The position numbers and the translations under genes are program-made. Shown in pieces: positions 16,506-25,322 of a stretch of DNA of 64,000 nt (its first letter is position 1; each line of letters starts with the position of its first letter). The notes under the pieces were generated by a model that was given only the letters and a program-made list of their open reading frames with translations, had not been told where the DNA came from and made no database searches. Origin of the DNA: Crocinitomicaceae bacterium (GTDB lineage Bacteria; Bacteroidota; Bacteroidia; Flavobacteriales_D; Crocinitomicaceae); assembly GCA_020635955.1 (NCBI GenBank), contig JACJYW010000003.1, forward strand, positions 372,001 through 436,000, given 5' to 3'.

Positions 16506-17457
16506 ATTCATCTTTTGTTTCATTTTGTAAATCATAGATCAAAACACGGATCTTTTCAGATCCAATTTCCTTCTTCAACAGGTCAACTGCTAACAATAAT
16601 TCTTCTTCACTACAACTCTCATACCGCAATTCATCACCATATCTGAAATATGTATCATACATCACCGTATCCATGTTAAAGATAAACTTATTGTTACCCA
16701 TTTTTGTAAACAATTCCTGATCATTGAGTTGTGTTTCTGTAAAGTTGGGACAGATCTGTTTGAAGTTACCCTGTCTAAATAGCAAGGACCATCTGAAATT
16801 CGGTAAAGCAATATCCATAGGTAAAGGATAGTCCCCTGAACCCAGGTACTGTTTCCCCGTTTTGTTATTTAAGATAGAGTTTCGCTCGCGGTACTCAGAA
16901 AAATCACCCATGTTGTAATACATTAGCAAACCCTTATCTACTGGTGGAACCCCAGCCAGATCAGGATATTTATATTGATATAATCGAATGGTTGCAGACA
17001 GGATCGACCCTTCAAATTCTTGCCCCAGTTTAGAAAGGAAATAGAAGTATTTATCCTTGATGGATGGCATCCAGTCACAGTCTATTTGAATCTCTTCAAA
17101 ATTGGATAATTTGTGATTGACGTCCCTGATCTTCTTCCCTACTTTTTTAGCCAGATCTTCAACACCACTTGAATCCAGATTCGAAAACACGTCTGGTGTA
17201 ATAAAAACAACCGGAACCACCTCTTGTTTTGGCTTGTTCTTAACATTCAATATGGAAACCGGAATAGCCTGATCATCTTTCCAGATCACATCAAAGTATT
17301 TGACATAAAGGTATTCCGCGCCAATATCGTTCAAAAAAGCCTTATCCTCTTTTGTAAGATCCAGTTCTTGCTTCCAATGATAAAATCCACGCTCAATACT
17401 AGGATCCTCAACGCAGGAAACAAGAAAAAGTACGAATATCAGCAGGTATCGATTCAC
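16468..17457 (-). CDS. Lipoprotein, DUF3142-like (TIM-barrel type)
   Basis: 329 residues with a lipobox near residue 15 (LFLVSC). GFYHWKQELDLTKEDKAFL, EYLYVKYFDV, EIQIDCDWMPS, LLMYYNMGDFSEY and ALPNFRWSLLF look like successive strands and loops of a glycoside-hydrolase-like barrel, and the order fits what I recall of DUF3142; this was not searched. D-x-D in QIDCDW could be an active-site pair. It overlaps the downstream TPR-like lipoprotein by about 38 bases, which suggests a fixed partnership. Confidence 0.7.
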   Translation of the reverse strand: MNRYLLIFVLFLVSCVEDPSIERGFYHWKQELDLTKEDKAFLNDIGAEYLYVKYFDVIWKDDQAIPVSILNVKNKPKQEVVPVVFITPDVFSNLDSSGVEDLAKKVGKKIRDVNHKLSNFEEIQIDCDWMPSIKDKYFYFLSKLGQEFEGSILSATIRLYQYKYPDLAGVPPVDKGLLMYYNMGDFSEYRERNSILNNKTGKQYLGSGDYPLPMDIALPNFRWSLLFRQGNFKQICPNFTETQLNDQELFTKMGNNKFIFNMDTVMYDTYFRYGDELRYESCSEEELLLAVDLLKKEIGSEKIRVLIYDLQNETKDEYEKLDAVFSAFE

Positions 17458-17545
17458 AGATCAATACTAGCTATAATTAAGCGAATTAATGTATTGAAAG
17501 GATATGAAAAATATCAACTTCGATTTTCTGCCGGCAACGATTGAT

Positions 17546-18304
17546 TTATTGCATCACGTAATAGTCTCCACTTGCATTAATACCAACCTTAGGAGCAATC
17601 ATAGTTGAATCAAATTGTCTTTCTATTTTATAGATATTGGTCCAAAAATCAATGTGTTCCGAGTAAGATCTGCCCAGCAGTTCAAAGGTATCTTCTTTAT
17701 ACTTGAATGGAAATATGTGAATGGGAATTTCTGCTTGACCATTATTTTTAGCCAGGACAGATAATACATATACCTCTTTTATTGGCTCATCTTCAATGGG
17801 AATACATCCAATAGTAGCACAACCACCATGCATGTATATGGCTCCACCTTTTTTAGCGGCCGTACTTTTGATCTTATCTGATTTATTGGGATAAGACACC
17901 CCCAGTGATAAATAAAAATTACTATAGGGGTTAAAATGATTCACATGATAATAGCCTTCAGGTATTTGATAATCTCCTTCTTGCCTCTTAGGACCCAGGT
18001 CACCACTTGACCAACAAAATGGATATTTTTTATATACCCTCCATTTTTTATCACTCGATTTTTTGACATAAACTTTCACTAACTGCTCGTATTTATATGC
18101 CTTGATCATGACGTTAACATTATTTAACGTTAAATCCATCTGCGATAGCCTTTCAGTGATAATCGGCTTTTTTTCTGTATAAGCTGTTTTTACGCGCTTA
18201 TACTGAAGCTGTTCATCCAGAAAAGAGGCATAATTATTGAAGCTGAAAAAGATAAAAAAGGAAAATAATCCTAATTTTAAAATGAGTTTTACGCGATATG
18301 CCAT
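17546..18304 (-). CDS. L,D-transpeptidase (YafK/YkuD-like)
   Basis: A periplasmic YkuD-fold enzyme that makes or trims 3-3 cross-links or attaches proteins to peptidoglycan. Its 252 residues begin with a hydrophobic signal segment (LILKLGLFSFFIFFSF). The catalytic motif is AIYMHGGCATIGCIPIED, with His and the nucleophilic Cys of HGxCxTxGC as in YafK proteins. GDYQIPEGYYHVNHFNP is the usual strand before it. It is divergent from the S41 protease gene 57 bases away, so their promoters share this gap. Confidence 0.9.
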   Translation of the reverse strand: MAYRVKLILKLGLFSFFIFFSFNNYASFLDEQLQYKRVKTAYTEKKPIITERLSQMDLTLNNVNVMIKAYKYEQLVKVYVKKSSDKKWRVYKKYPFCWSSGDLGPKRQEGDYQIPEGYYHVNHFNPYSNFYLSLGVSYPNKSDKIKSTAAKKGGAIYMHGGCATIGCIPIEDEPIKEVYVLSVLAKNNGQAEIPIHIFPFKYKEDTFELLGRSYSEHIDFWTNIYKIERQFDSTMIAPKVGINASGDYYVMQ

Positions 18305-18361
18305 GTCATTTACGTTATGTGATTCTGACAGGATAATTCAAAACAATTAGAAAGTAACAAC

Positions 18362-19984
18362 ATGAAGAGAGCACTTTTATTCGTCTTTGCAATTTCGACA
18401 TTTCATGCTATAAGTCAAAACAAAGAACAGGAGACGACGGGGAAATTTTCAGAGATCTTTGGATATCTGGATTCATACTATGTAGATGATTTTGATGGCG
18501 CAAAGATAACAGATGCCGCTATTGTGGCCATGTTGAAAGAACTTGACCCTCACACATATTTGATCCCTAAAGAAGAAGTAGCCAGATCAAATGAGCGAAT
18601 AGACGGGAGTTTTGTGGGCGTTGGAATTCGCTTCCAGATCATGGATGATACCTTGATCGTAGTTAACACTATTGAGGGTGGACCGTGTGAAGCTGTTGGT
18701 GTTCAGGCAGGAGATAAAATTGTATCGATTGACGGTGAAAATGTAGCCGGTGTAGGCTTGAAAGATTCTGGTGTGCGGGATCGTTTACTGGGAGAAAAAG
18801 GCAGTTTGGTAGTATTGGGCATCAAACGTAAAAAAGAGGCTGAAATGTTGAAGTTTGACGTACGTAGGGATAAAATTCCTTTGTTCAGTGTTGCAGCACA
18901 TTATATGGCTACTGATAAAACTGGATATATCAAAGTGACCAGTTTTGCCAGAACAACACCTGATGAATTAAAAGAAGCCATTGATGATCTACATAGTCAG
19001 GGAATGAAAAATTTGATCCTTGACCTTCAAGGCAATGGTGGTGGATTATTGCATGTAGCCAAATACATGGCAGATGAATTTTTGAATAAAGAGAAATTGA
19101 TCGTTTATTCTGAAGGAAGAGCACAACCTAGAAAAGATATGTTGGCCAACGATAAGAATGACTATGGCAAGTATTATCATGAAGATAAAAAAGGAGCTTT
19201 TGAAAAAGGAAAACTTGTTGTATTGGTAGATGAGAACTCTGCTTCAGCATCTGAGATTGTTTCTGGAGCTTTACAAGATTGGGATAGAGCTCTGATCGTT
19301 GGCAGAAGAACCTTCGGAAAAGGTTTGGTTCAACGTCCTTATAATCTTTCAGATGGTTCAATTGTAAGAATCACGATTGCCAGATACTTCACGCCTTCTG
19401 GTAGATTCATTCAAAAACCTTATGAAGATGGTGTAGATGCTTATCGTGAAGATTATTTGAATAGATTTGAGCATGGTGAGTTAATGCATGCAGACAGTAT
19501 TGATTTCCCTGATTCTTTAAAATTCAAGACCCTAACTTTGGGTAGAACTGTATATGGAGGTGGTGGTATAATGCCGGATGTTTTTGTTCCGCTGGATACT
19601 ACTGAACTTTCTGAAATGTACAGAGCTATCAGCAGAAAAGGGATATTCAACACTTTTGCTTTCCATTATGTGGATGAGAACAGGGAATCGTTGAAAAAAG
19701 ATTATCCTGAATTTGGAGATTTCAGAGACAAATTTAGTGTAGAAGGTAAAGTTTTGGATGCATTTTGGAAAGCCGTAAAGGATGAGGGTATCGAATACAA
19801 AGAAGAAGATTATCAAACGTCTAAAACACTTATCCACACATTGATCAAAGCCCGTATGGCTTCTAACTTGTGGGATTTTTCAAAATTCTATGAGGTCTAC
19901 AATAAAGAAGAGAATGAGATCTTTATCAAAGGGTTGGAATTGATAGAAGGAAAAATGATCAATGAATTGGGATTAGATTATTAA
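18362..19984 (+). CDS. Carboxy-terminal processing protease, S41 family
   Basis: A periplasmic Ser/Lys protease of 540 residues with a signal peptide (to about residue 19). A PDZ domain lies at about 85-165 (GIRFQIMDDTLIVVNTIEGG, GDKIVSIDGENV), and the S41 core at about 185-370. The nucleophile is in ENSASASEIV (Ser 295) and the general base in RRTFGKGLVQ (Lys 320). A long helical C-terminal part (about 400-540) is also seen in Bacteroidota homologues. A DUF1573 lipoprotein follows after 23 bases. Confidence 0.94.
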   Translation: MKRALLFVFAISTFHAISQNKEQETTGKFSEIFGYLDSYYVDDFDGAKITDAAIVAMLKELDPHTYLIPKEEVARSNERIDGSFVGVGIRFQIMDDTLIVVNTIEGGPCEAVGVQAGDKIVSIDGENVAGVGLKDSGVRDRLLGEKGSLVVLGIKRKKEAEMLKFDVRRDKIPLFSVAAHYMATDKTGYIKVTSFARTTPDELKEAIDDLHSQGMKNLILDLQGNGGGLLHVAKYMADEFLNKEKLIVYSEGRAQPRKDMLANDKNDYGKYYHEDKKGAFEKGKLVVLVDENSASASEIVSGALQDWDRALIVGRRTFGKGLVQRPYNLSDGSIVRITIARYFTPSGRFIQKPYEDGVDAYREDYLNRFEHGELMHADSIDFPDSLKFKTLTLGRTVYGGGGIMPDVFVPLDTTELSEMYRAISRKGIFNTFAFHYVDENRESLKKDYPEFGDFRDKFSVEGKVLDAFWKAVKDEGIEYKEEDYQTSKTLIHTLIKARMASNLWDFSKFYEVYNKEENEIFIKGLELIEGKMINELGLDY

Positions 19985-20007
19985 TTTTGAAAAGCAATTT
20001 TTGAATT

Positions 20008-20517
20008 ATGAAAAAAGGATTAATCTACATTTTCTCAGCTGCATTGCTGGTTTCGTGCGGTGGTAATGATGAATCAACTGATGCAGAGAACAACGGTGGT
20101 GGATCTATCATTGGCAACACAAACCCTGAAGAAGGTAATTCAAACCCTATCAATAATTCAGTTCAGGAGACGTCAAAAATAGACGGAATGGAAACCACTT
20201 CCATTGAATATTTTGATCTGAAGCACGATTTTGGAAATGTATTCTATCCAAGTGACAACAAATTCACTTTCAAATTCAAGAATACTGGTAATGTTCCATT
20301 GGTAATAGATAAAGCAAAAGCTTCGTGCGGATGTACGGTTCCCAATAAACCTGAAGAACCAGTTATGCCGGGTGAAATTGGTGAAATGGATGTTATTTTC
20401 AGACCGAAAGCCAATCAGGTTGGACAACAAGTAACAAAGAAGATCACTGTTACAGCGAACACTAATCCTAAAGAAACTTATTTAGAGATCACTGCGAACG
20501 TTTTAGATGCTATGTAA
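20008..20517 (+). CDS. DUF1573 lipoprotein
   Basis: 169 residues with a lipobox (LLVSC, Cys 17), then a Gly/Asn/Ser-rich linker to about residue 60. The DUF1573 domain follows: HDFGNVFYPSDNKFTFKFKN, then ASCGCTVPNKPEEPVMPGE with the family's conserved CGC, and a final Ig-like strand set. It is probably anchored on the periplasmic or outer surface. DUF1573 proteins are very common in Bacteroidota, and their role is not settled. It is likely co-transcribed with the S41 protease. Confidence 0.92.
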   Translation: MKKGLIYIFSAALLVSCGGNDESTDAENNGGGSIIGNTNPEEGNSNPINNSVQETSKIDGMETTSIEYFDLKHDFGNVFYPSDNKFTFKFKNTGNVPLVIDKAKASCGCTVPNKPEEPVMPGEIGEMDVIFRPKANQVGQQVTKKITVTANTNPKETYLEITANVLDAM

Positions 20518-20550
20518 TTAGATAATTGGTCATTTACACATTTGCATATT

Positions 20551-20601
20551 ACCTGCATTAGCACATTACCTACATTAGCATATTACCCGCATTAGCACAT
20601 T
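20551..20601. repeat. Three 17-bp tandem repeats
   Basis: Copies at 20551-20567, 20568-20584 and 20585-20601 follow ACCTGCATTAGCACATT with one or two changes each. A degenerate fourth may precede them. They lie between convergent genes and no function is evident. Confidence 0.85.
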
Positions 20602-20604
20602 AAA

Positions 20605-22374
20605 CTAAACGATTTGCATTTTCTTTAATAGGAAAGAGGCGTTCATATTCTTACAGATCCCCACTTTAAAGGTGTAATCGAAATGCAGTTCATCATTGAT
20701 GATCTCTGCGTCAAAGTAATGATTTTCAACTTTTGGATATTGATCAGCAAGCGTGCATAACGACAGATCATGCGTTGCAATTAATCCCGTTGAACCGGAA
20801 GCCACAAGGCGTTCCACGAATTTTTGAGACCCTTCAGCTTTGTCTTTGCTGTTCGTTCCCTTCAGGATCTCATCAAGAATAATGAAATAGGTGTCTTTTT
20901 CCAGTTCGTCCACAATGAATTTAAGCCTTTTCAACTCTGAAAAGAAATAGGACTCATCATTTTGCAATGAGTCAGAAGTACGCATACTGGAGATCAATTT
21001 TATCGGTCTGTATTCATACCTTTTTGCACAAACAGGAAGACCACAATTAGCCATCACCAAATTGAGTGCTACAGTTCTAAGGAATGTACTTTTTCCGGCC
21101 ATATTGGCACCGGTAATGATGAAGAAATTTCCGTCCGCAACATGAATATCGTTGTCCACTCTTTTTTCACTCTTTAGCAGTGGATGCCCCAGCCTTTCAG
21201 CAATCAATACTTCGTCCTTTTCAGGTGAGATCACAGGGTAAATGTATTGCGCATGCGTAAAGGCCATGTTACCCAAACTATTTTGAGCATCAAAATGCTC
21301 TACCACCTCAAACCACTTTTCAATGGCTTCATCAAATGCTGTGATCCATTTTTCAATGCGGTAAGTATATCTCAGATCCCACAATAAAAATCCATTCAAA
21401 AAAATGGCAATCAACATGTTATTGCGTTGATCAAGATTTCCGATCTCTTTGGACAATTGTTTGAGCACATCAGAAGCTGTTTTGCCCTCCGTTTCCAAAC
21501 CTTTTTTCAGCTCATTCAATGATTGGGCTTCAAATTTTTGCTGTTCGATCTCAGCAATCAGTTTTCCATATTGGGATAGTATTTCTTTGGCATCTGAAGC
21601 ATTTCTGCTCAACTTATTGATCTTTTTCAAATAGATCCCTGTGACATTTAATCCAATGATCATCCAAAAGCCTACTCCAATTCCAGGAATCTTTCCAATT
21701 CCGTAAAGCACCAATACCGCCAAAGATCCTAACGAAAAAAGTAAAGGGATATACTTAAAGGTATTGGGAATGATCGCTTCATAATTTTTAAGCCAATTCA
21801 CTACCCTTCTGCTTTCTGATTCAGCTGTCATTAGTGAAGCTGTCACCTGATAATTTTGTCTCCAGTCAGCCATCTCAGCCAACTCTTTGACAGCCCTCTG
21901 CTTTTCTTCTATATGCTCAACATCATTTGCATTGAGCAATTGTGCCAATTTCTCTTTACCCTTTTGAGTTCCGGTTCTATTAATGCGTTGAAAAAACGAA
22001 CCATCTCCAAACAAATCTATGTCCTGATTAAAATGATGTGCATCAAAAAGGAATTCCTTTCCGTTTTGAAACATGGAAAAGTTGCCTTCCAGGGCTTTCA
22101 ATTCATCTTCATTCAACTTCTTAAGAGCTGCATGATAAGCTTTTTGGGCTTTAGCATCTGTATATCTGGATACCAGAAGAAGAAAAAGGGCTATACCAAC
22201 CACAATAGAAGATGCCATGACCATTGCATTCCCCCAGAAAAAGTAGACTATTGCTGCAACCACCAAAAACACGGCCAGGCGCATCATAGATAACAACAGT
22301 GATAATTTACTGATCCTCTTTAACTCAACTTCGTTTTTGTGAAGCCTATCCTGGAAGTAAGATTTAGCCTCCAT
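20605..22374 (-). CDS. Membrane-associated MutS-family ATPase
   Basis: 589 residues. The C-terminal MutS ATPase domain has Walker A GANMAGKST (422-430), Walker B YFIILDEILKGTN (about 495-507) and ATHD. The mismatch-recognition domain of true MutS is absent. Instead, residues about 25-70 form two membrane helices (MRLAVFLVVAAIVYFFWG, IVVGIALFLLLVS), and two more hydrophobic segments lie near 210-250. Such MutS-like proteins are frequent in Bacteroidota; a role in mismatch repair is doubtful. The start overlaps the upstream dehydrogenase stop by one base (TAATG). Confidence 0.9.
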   Translation of the reverse strand: MEAKSYFQDRLHKNEVELKRISKLSLLLSMMRLAVFLVVAAIVYFFWGNAMVMASSIVVGIALFLLLVSRYTDAKAQKAYHAALKKLNEDELKALEGNFSMFQNGKEFLFDAHHFNQDIDLFGDGSFFQRINRTGTQKGKEKLAQLLNANDVEHIEEKQRAVKELAEMADWRQNYQVTASLMTAESESRRVVNWLKNYEAIIPNTFKYIPLLFSLGSLAVLVLYGIGKIPGIGVGFWMIIGLNVTGIYLKKINKLSRNASDAKEILSQYGKLIAEIEQQKFEAQSLNELKKGLETEGKTASDVLKQLSKEIGNLDQRNNMLIAIFLNGFLLWDLRYTYRIEKWITAFDEAIEKWFEVVEHFDAQNSLGNMAFTHAQYIYPVISPEKDEVLIAERLGHPLLKSEKRVDNDIHVADGNFFIITGANMAGKSTFLRTVALNLVMANCGLPVCAKRYEYRPIKLISSMRTSDSLQNDESYFFSELKRLKFIVDELEKDTYFIILDEILKGTNSKDKAEGSQKFVERLVASGSTGLIATHDLSLCTLADQYPKVENHYFDAEIINDELHFDYTFKVGICKNMNASFLLKKMQIV

Positions 22375-23168
22375 TAAGTAGGTGATTGTTTTCTGATGAC
22401 TTTCCAGAACAACGCAGGAAAATAGCGTTTAAGATATACTGCTTTGATCTCTTTATTTCCAATAAGAACCGATTTCTTCTTTTTAACCACGGCCTTCAAT
22501 AATTGCTTTACACAAACATCAACTGGCATTCCTGTGGCTTGATTGTGATCCATTTCGCCATGTGCTTCTCCCTTAGAATTCAATGCCGACATTGAAATAT
22601 CTGTATTGATCTTTCCGGGATAAGCTATAGTAACAAAAATATTGTTCTTAGCTTCTTCGAGTAAAAGGCTTTCAAAGAAACCTTGAATGGCATGTTTAGC
22701 AGCCGAATATGCTGATCTCCAATAAAATCCGAACTTTCCGGCAATACTGGACATGGCAATAATATGTCCGCCTCCTTGTTTTCGCATTACTGGCAGCACC
22801 ATTTTGGTCAGAGCTATGGTTCCAAAGTAATTGATCTCCATGATCTTACGATCCACTTCAATAGTCGTATCCCCTGCTTCACCTCTCTGACTTACTCCAC
22901 CATTGTTAAATAAATAATCAATTTGTTGAAATTTTTTTTCAACGGTTTCAACTGCTTCTTTGAAGTTGGATGGATCCTCCAGATCAAGTTGAAGAACTAA
23001 AGATTTCTCAGGTGCAACTAATTGGGCTTGAACTTCTTCTAGTTTATTCTTGTTCCTGGCAGATAAAACAACAATTGCTCCCTCAGCATTCATTTGCTTA
23101 CAAATTTCAGCACCAATGCCTGATGAAGCACCAGTTACCCAAACTACTTTATCCTGAAATCTGCCCAT
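22374..23168 (-). CDS. Short-chain dehydrogenase/reductase
   Basis: An NAD(P)-dependent oxidoreductase of 264 residues from ATG 23168 (MGRFQDKVVWVTGASSGIG). A longer in-frame start at 23249 adds sequence without homology and crosses the divergent gene. The cofactor loop TGASSGIG, the NNGG motif and the catalytic YSAAK (Ser earlier in AMSSIAGKFG) are all intact. The substrate is unknown; it looks like the DHRS7-like group. It is translationally coupled to the MutS-like gene. Confidence 0.93.
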   Translation of the reverse strand: MGRFQDKVVWVTGASSGIGAEICKQMNAEGAIVVLSARNKNKLEEVQAQLVAPEKSLVLQLDLEDPSNFKEAVETVEKKFQQIDYLFNNGGVSQRGEAGDTTIEVDRKIMEINYFGTIALTKMVLPVMRKQGGGHIIAMSSIAGKFGFYWRSAYSAAKHAIQGFFESLLLEEAKNNIFVTIAYPGKINTDISMSALNSKGEAHGEMDHNQATGMPVDVCVKQLLKAVVKKKKSVLIGNKEIKAVYLKRYFPALFWKVIRKQSPT

Positions 23169-23220
23169 TTTTTTATTAATTTCAATGGCGAAAATAAACA
23201 TTATTCTACTACCTGCCTTA

Positions 23221-24447
23221 ATGAACCTTTTTACTCCACCCGCTTCCAAATACCAGGATGTTTTCGATCAAAGAAGGTTCGCTTTCATGTGGAGGACCTT
23301 CGTATTAATGGGTTGTATTTTTATAGGTCTGACGATTGTACATCTTATTGAAAATGATCTGCCCAATGTATTCATAACCGTTGGTGCTACTGTCGCCATT
23401 GTTATTTCATTGCTGATCTCCTATGCTACTGGTAAGTATACCTTTGGAACAATACTAGCCGGAATTGCCGGATCTGCCATTAATCAAATGGATCTATTCA
23501 TGGTGGTGGGTTCACAAAAATATGTGACGATTTTGTGGATCGTTTGTATTTCCCTTTATGTGTTTTATCTATTAGGACCAAGACTTGGCACCATCACATT
23601 TATTCTCAACATCATTGGTGTTACTATCTCACTTGTGTTGATTCCAAAAGAAGTACTAATTGACCTGATCATTCAAAGAAATGACTCTGATTTGATCTCG
23701 ATCATTATTAATCTAACAGTTATTACAGTACTGCTTGCCTATTTAATGAATCAGATCCTTAAATCATCCAAGATAGCAGAGCGTGAATCTAAAACCACCC
23801 AACGGGAATTAAGAAAACAATACGTGATCGTCCAGAAACAGAATGAAGAAAAGACGGTAATGCTTAAAGAAATTCATCACCGGGTAAAGAATAATCTTCA
23901 GGTCATCACCAGCTTACTTAGACTTCAATCAAAGGAGATCAAGGACCAAAAATCTATTGAACATTTTAATGATGCAGTTCAACGAGTATTGGCTATGTCT
24001 CAGATCCATGAAAGAATGTACCAGTCCAAAGACCTTTCAAAGATAGATCTGGAAGATTATTTGAGACAATTAGCCGAAGAATTGATCCAGTCATACGCCG
24101 TTGATAAACCTATTGAACTGCACGTTAATTGTGAGATCCAATACATTCAACCAAAATCATTAGTCTCATTCGCTTTGATGTTCAACGAATTGATCTCAAA
24201 CACGCTCAAACACGCTTTTTCAGACATGGATAAGGGTAAAATAGAGATCAGAATACTACGTACCGGAGAAGATGAAGTTCAGTGCTATTACTATGATAAC
24301 GGAGTTTGGAAAGACTACGTTCGCGAAGGTTCATTCGGAATGGAACTGATCAATGACCTTGCTGATCAACTGGATGGAACCTACACACGCAACACTGAAA
24401 GCGGCACTACCTATCATTTTATCTTTAAATATGAACCACTTGCGTAA
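23221..24447 (+). CDS. Sensor histidine kinase, HisKA_2 type
   Basis: A membrane-bound signal transducer. From ATG 23221 it has 408 residues; ATG 23185 is also possible but lies only 16 bases from the divergent dehydrogenase start. Residues about 20-180 hold roughly six hydrophobic helices in 7TM-like style without a known sensor domain. A short coiled coil precedes the H-box LKEIHHRVKNNLQVITSLL, which is typical of the HisKA_2/HWE-like group. The HATPase domain has MFNELISNTLKHAFSD (N box) and FGMELI (G box). No response regulator gene is adjacent. Confidence 0.9.
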   Translation: MNLFTPPASKYQDVFDQRRFAFMWRTFVLMGCIFIGLTIVHLIENDLPNVFITVGATVAIVISLLISYATGKYTFGTILAGIAGSAINQMDLFMVVGSQKYVTILWIVCISLYVFYLLGPRLGTITFILNIIGVTISLVLIPKEVLIDLIIQRNDSDLISIIINLTVITVLLAYLMNQILKSSKIAERESKTTQRELRKQYVIVQKQNEEKTVMLKEIHHRVKNNLQVITSLLRLQSKEIKDQKSIEHFNDAVQRVLAMSQIHERMYQSKDLSKIDLEDYLRQLAEELIQSYAVDKPIELHVNCEIQYIQPKSLVSFALMFNELISNTLKHAFSDMDKGKIEIRILRTGEDEVQCYYYDNGVWKDYVREGSFGMELINDLADQLDGTYTRNTESGTTYHFIFKYEPLA

Positions 24448-24478
24448 AACCATAAAAGACAATTTGTAAATTTACGGT

Positions 24479-25186
24479 GTGGCAGGGATAACAATTGCAA
24501 TAGACGGTTTCTCATCATGTGGTAAGAGCACTTTAGCTAAAGCGCTTGCCAATCACCTGAATTATATCTATGTAGATAGTGGAGCTATGTATAGAGCCGT
24601 TACCTTGCATTTGATCAATACAGGTCTTTTAAAGGATGGACACTTTATAAGCAAACAGGTCATTAATGAATTGAACAGAATTCATATCAAATTCCAATAC
24701 AATAGAGAATTGAACAGATCTGAGACTTATCTCAATGGTGAAAATGTAGAGAAGGATATCAGAACCATGGAAATCTCACGTCAGGTAAGTGCTATTAGTG
24801 CCATTCCAGAGGTTAGAGCAAAATTAGTTGGGATACAGCAAACCATGGGATCTGAAGGTGGTGTTGTTATGGATGGAAGAGACATTGGAACGGTTGTTTT
24901 CCCGAATGCAGATGTGAAGTTATTTATGACTGCAAGTAACGATATCAGAGCAGAAAGAAGGTATTTGGAGATGAAAGAAAAAGGTCAGGATCTGACGTTA
25001 GAAGAAGTGAAACATAGTATTGCACGTAGAGATCATCTGGATATGAACCGCGATATCAGTCCTCTTAGAAAAGCTGATGATGCTATTGAACTGGATAATT
25101 CAGAATTGGATGAAGAACAGCAATTCGAACTCGCTTTGAAGATCATCAATGAGAAAGTAAGATCTCTGGAAACGGCCAAATCATAA
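24479..25186 (+). CDS. cmk: Cytidylate kinase
   Basis: Phosphorylates CMP and dCMP with ATP in the cytoplasm. It has 235 residues from a GTG start; no closer ATG would keep the P-loop. IAIDGFSSCGKSTLAKALA holds Walker A, YVDSGAMYRAVTLH is the CMP-binding Ser-Gly-x-M-Y-R motif, and VVMDGRDIGTVVFP is the conserved DGRDIGT. The lid has RRDHLDMNRDISPL. It starts 31 bases behind the histidine kinase and may share its transcript. Confidence 0.95.
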   Translation: MAGITIAIDGFSSCGKSTLAKALANHLNYIYVDSGAMYRAVTLHLINTGLLKDGHFISKQVINELNRIHIKFQYNRELNRSETYLNGENVEKDIRTMEISRQVSAISAIPEVRAKLVGIQQTMGSEGGVVMDGRDIGTVVFPNADVKLFMTASNDIRAERRYLEMKEKGQDLTLEEVKHSIARRDHLDMNRDISPLRKADDAIELDNSELDEEQQFELALKIINEKVRSLETAKS

Positions 25187-25295
25187 CTTCCAATCCTGAA
25201 ACACAAACTAGATCTTTTTGGAATTTGGAATTTGAATTTTCGGAATTTGAATATTGATATTTGATTTTTACCGTAGCAAACCAAGGGTTTTTTAT

Positions 25296-25303
25296 TAATT
25301 TTG
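25296..25303 (+). promoter_or_regulatory. -7 promoter element of fbaB
   Basis: TAATTTTG, 19 bases before the ATG at 25323. Upstream (25210-25260) is an AT-rich stretch of GGAATTTG-like words with no clear role. Confidence 0.55.
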
Positions 25304-25322
25304 CCCACCTAAATCTATAAAT

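Noticed and set aside
20521..20601. Tandem 17-bp repeats as an origin or attachment site
   Set aside because: Only three copies, no DnaA-box-like words, no neighbouring replication gene.
25205..25265. AT-rich GGAATTTG word cluster before fbaB as an operator
   Set aside because: The copies are irregular in spacing and typical of AT-rich intergenic sequence.
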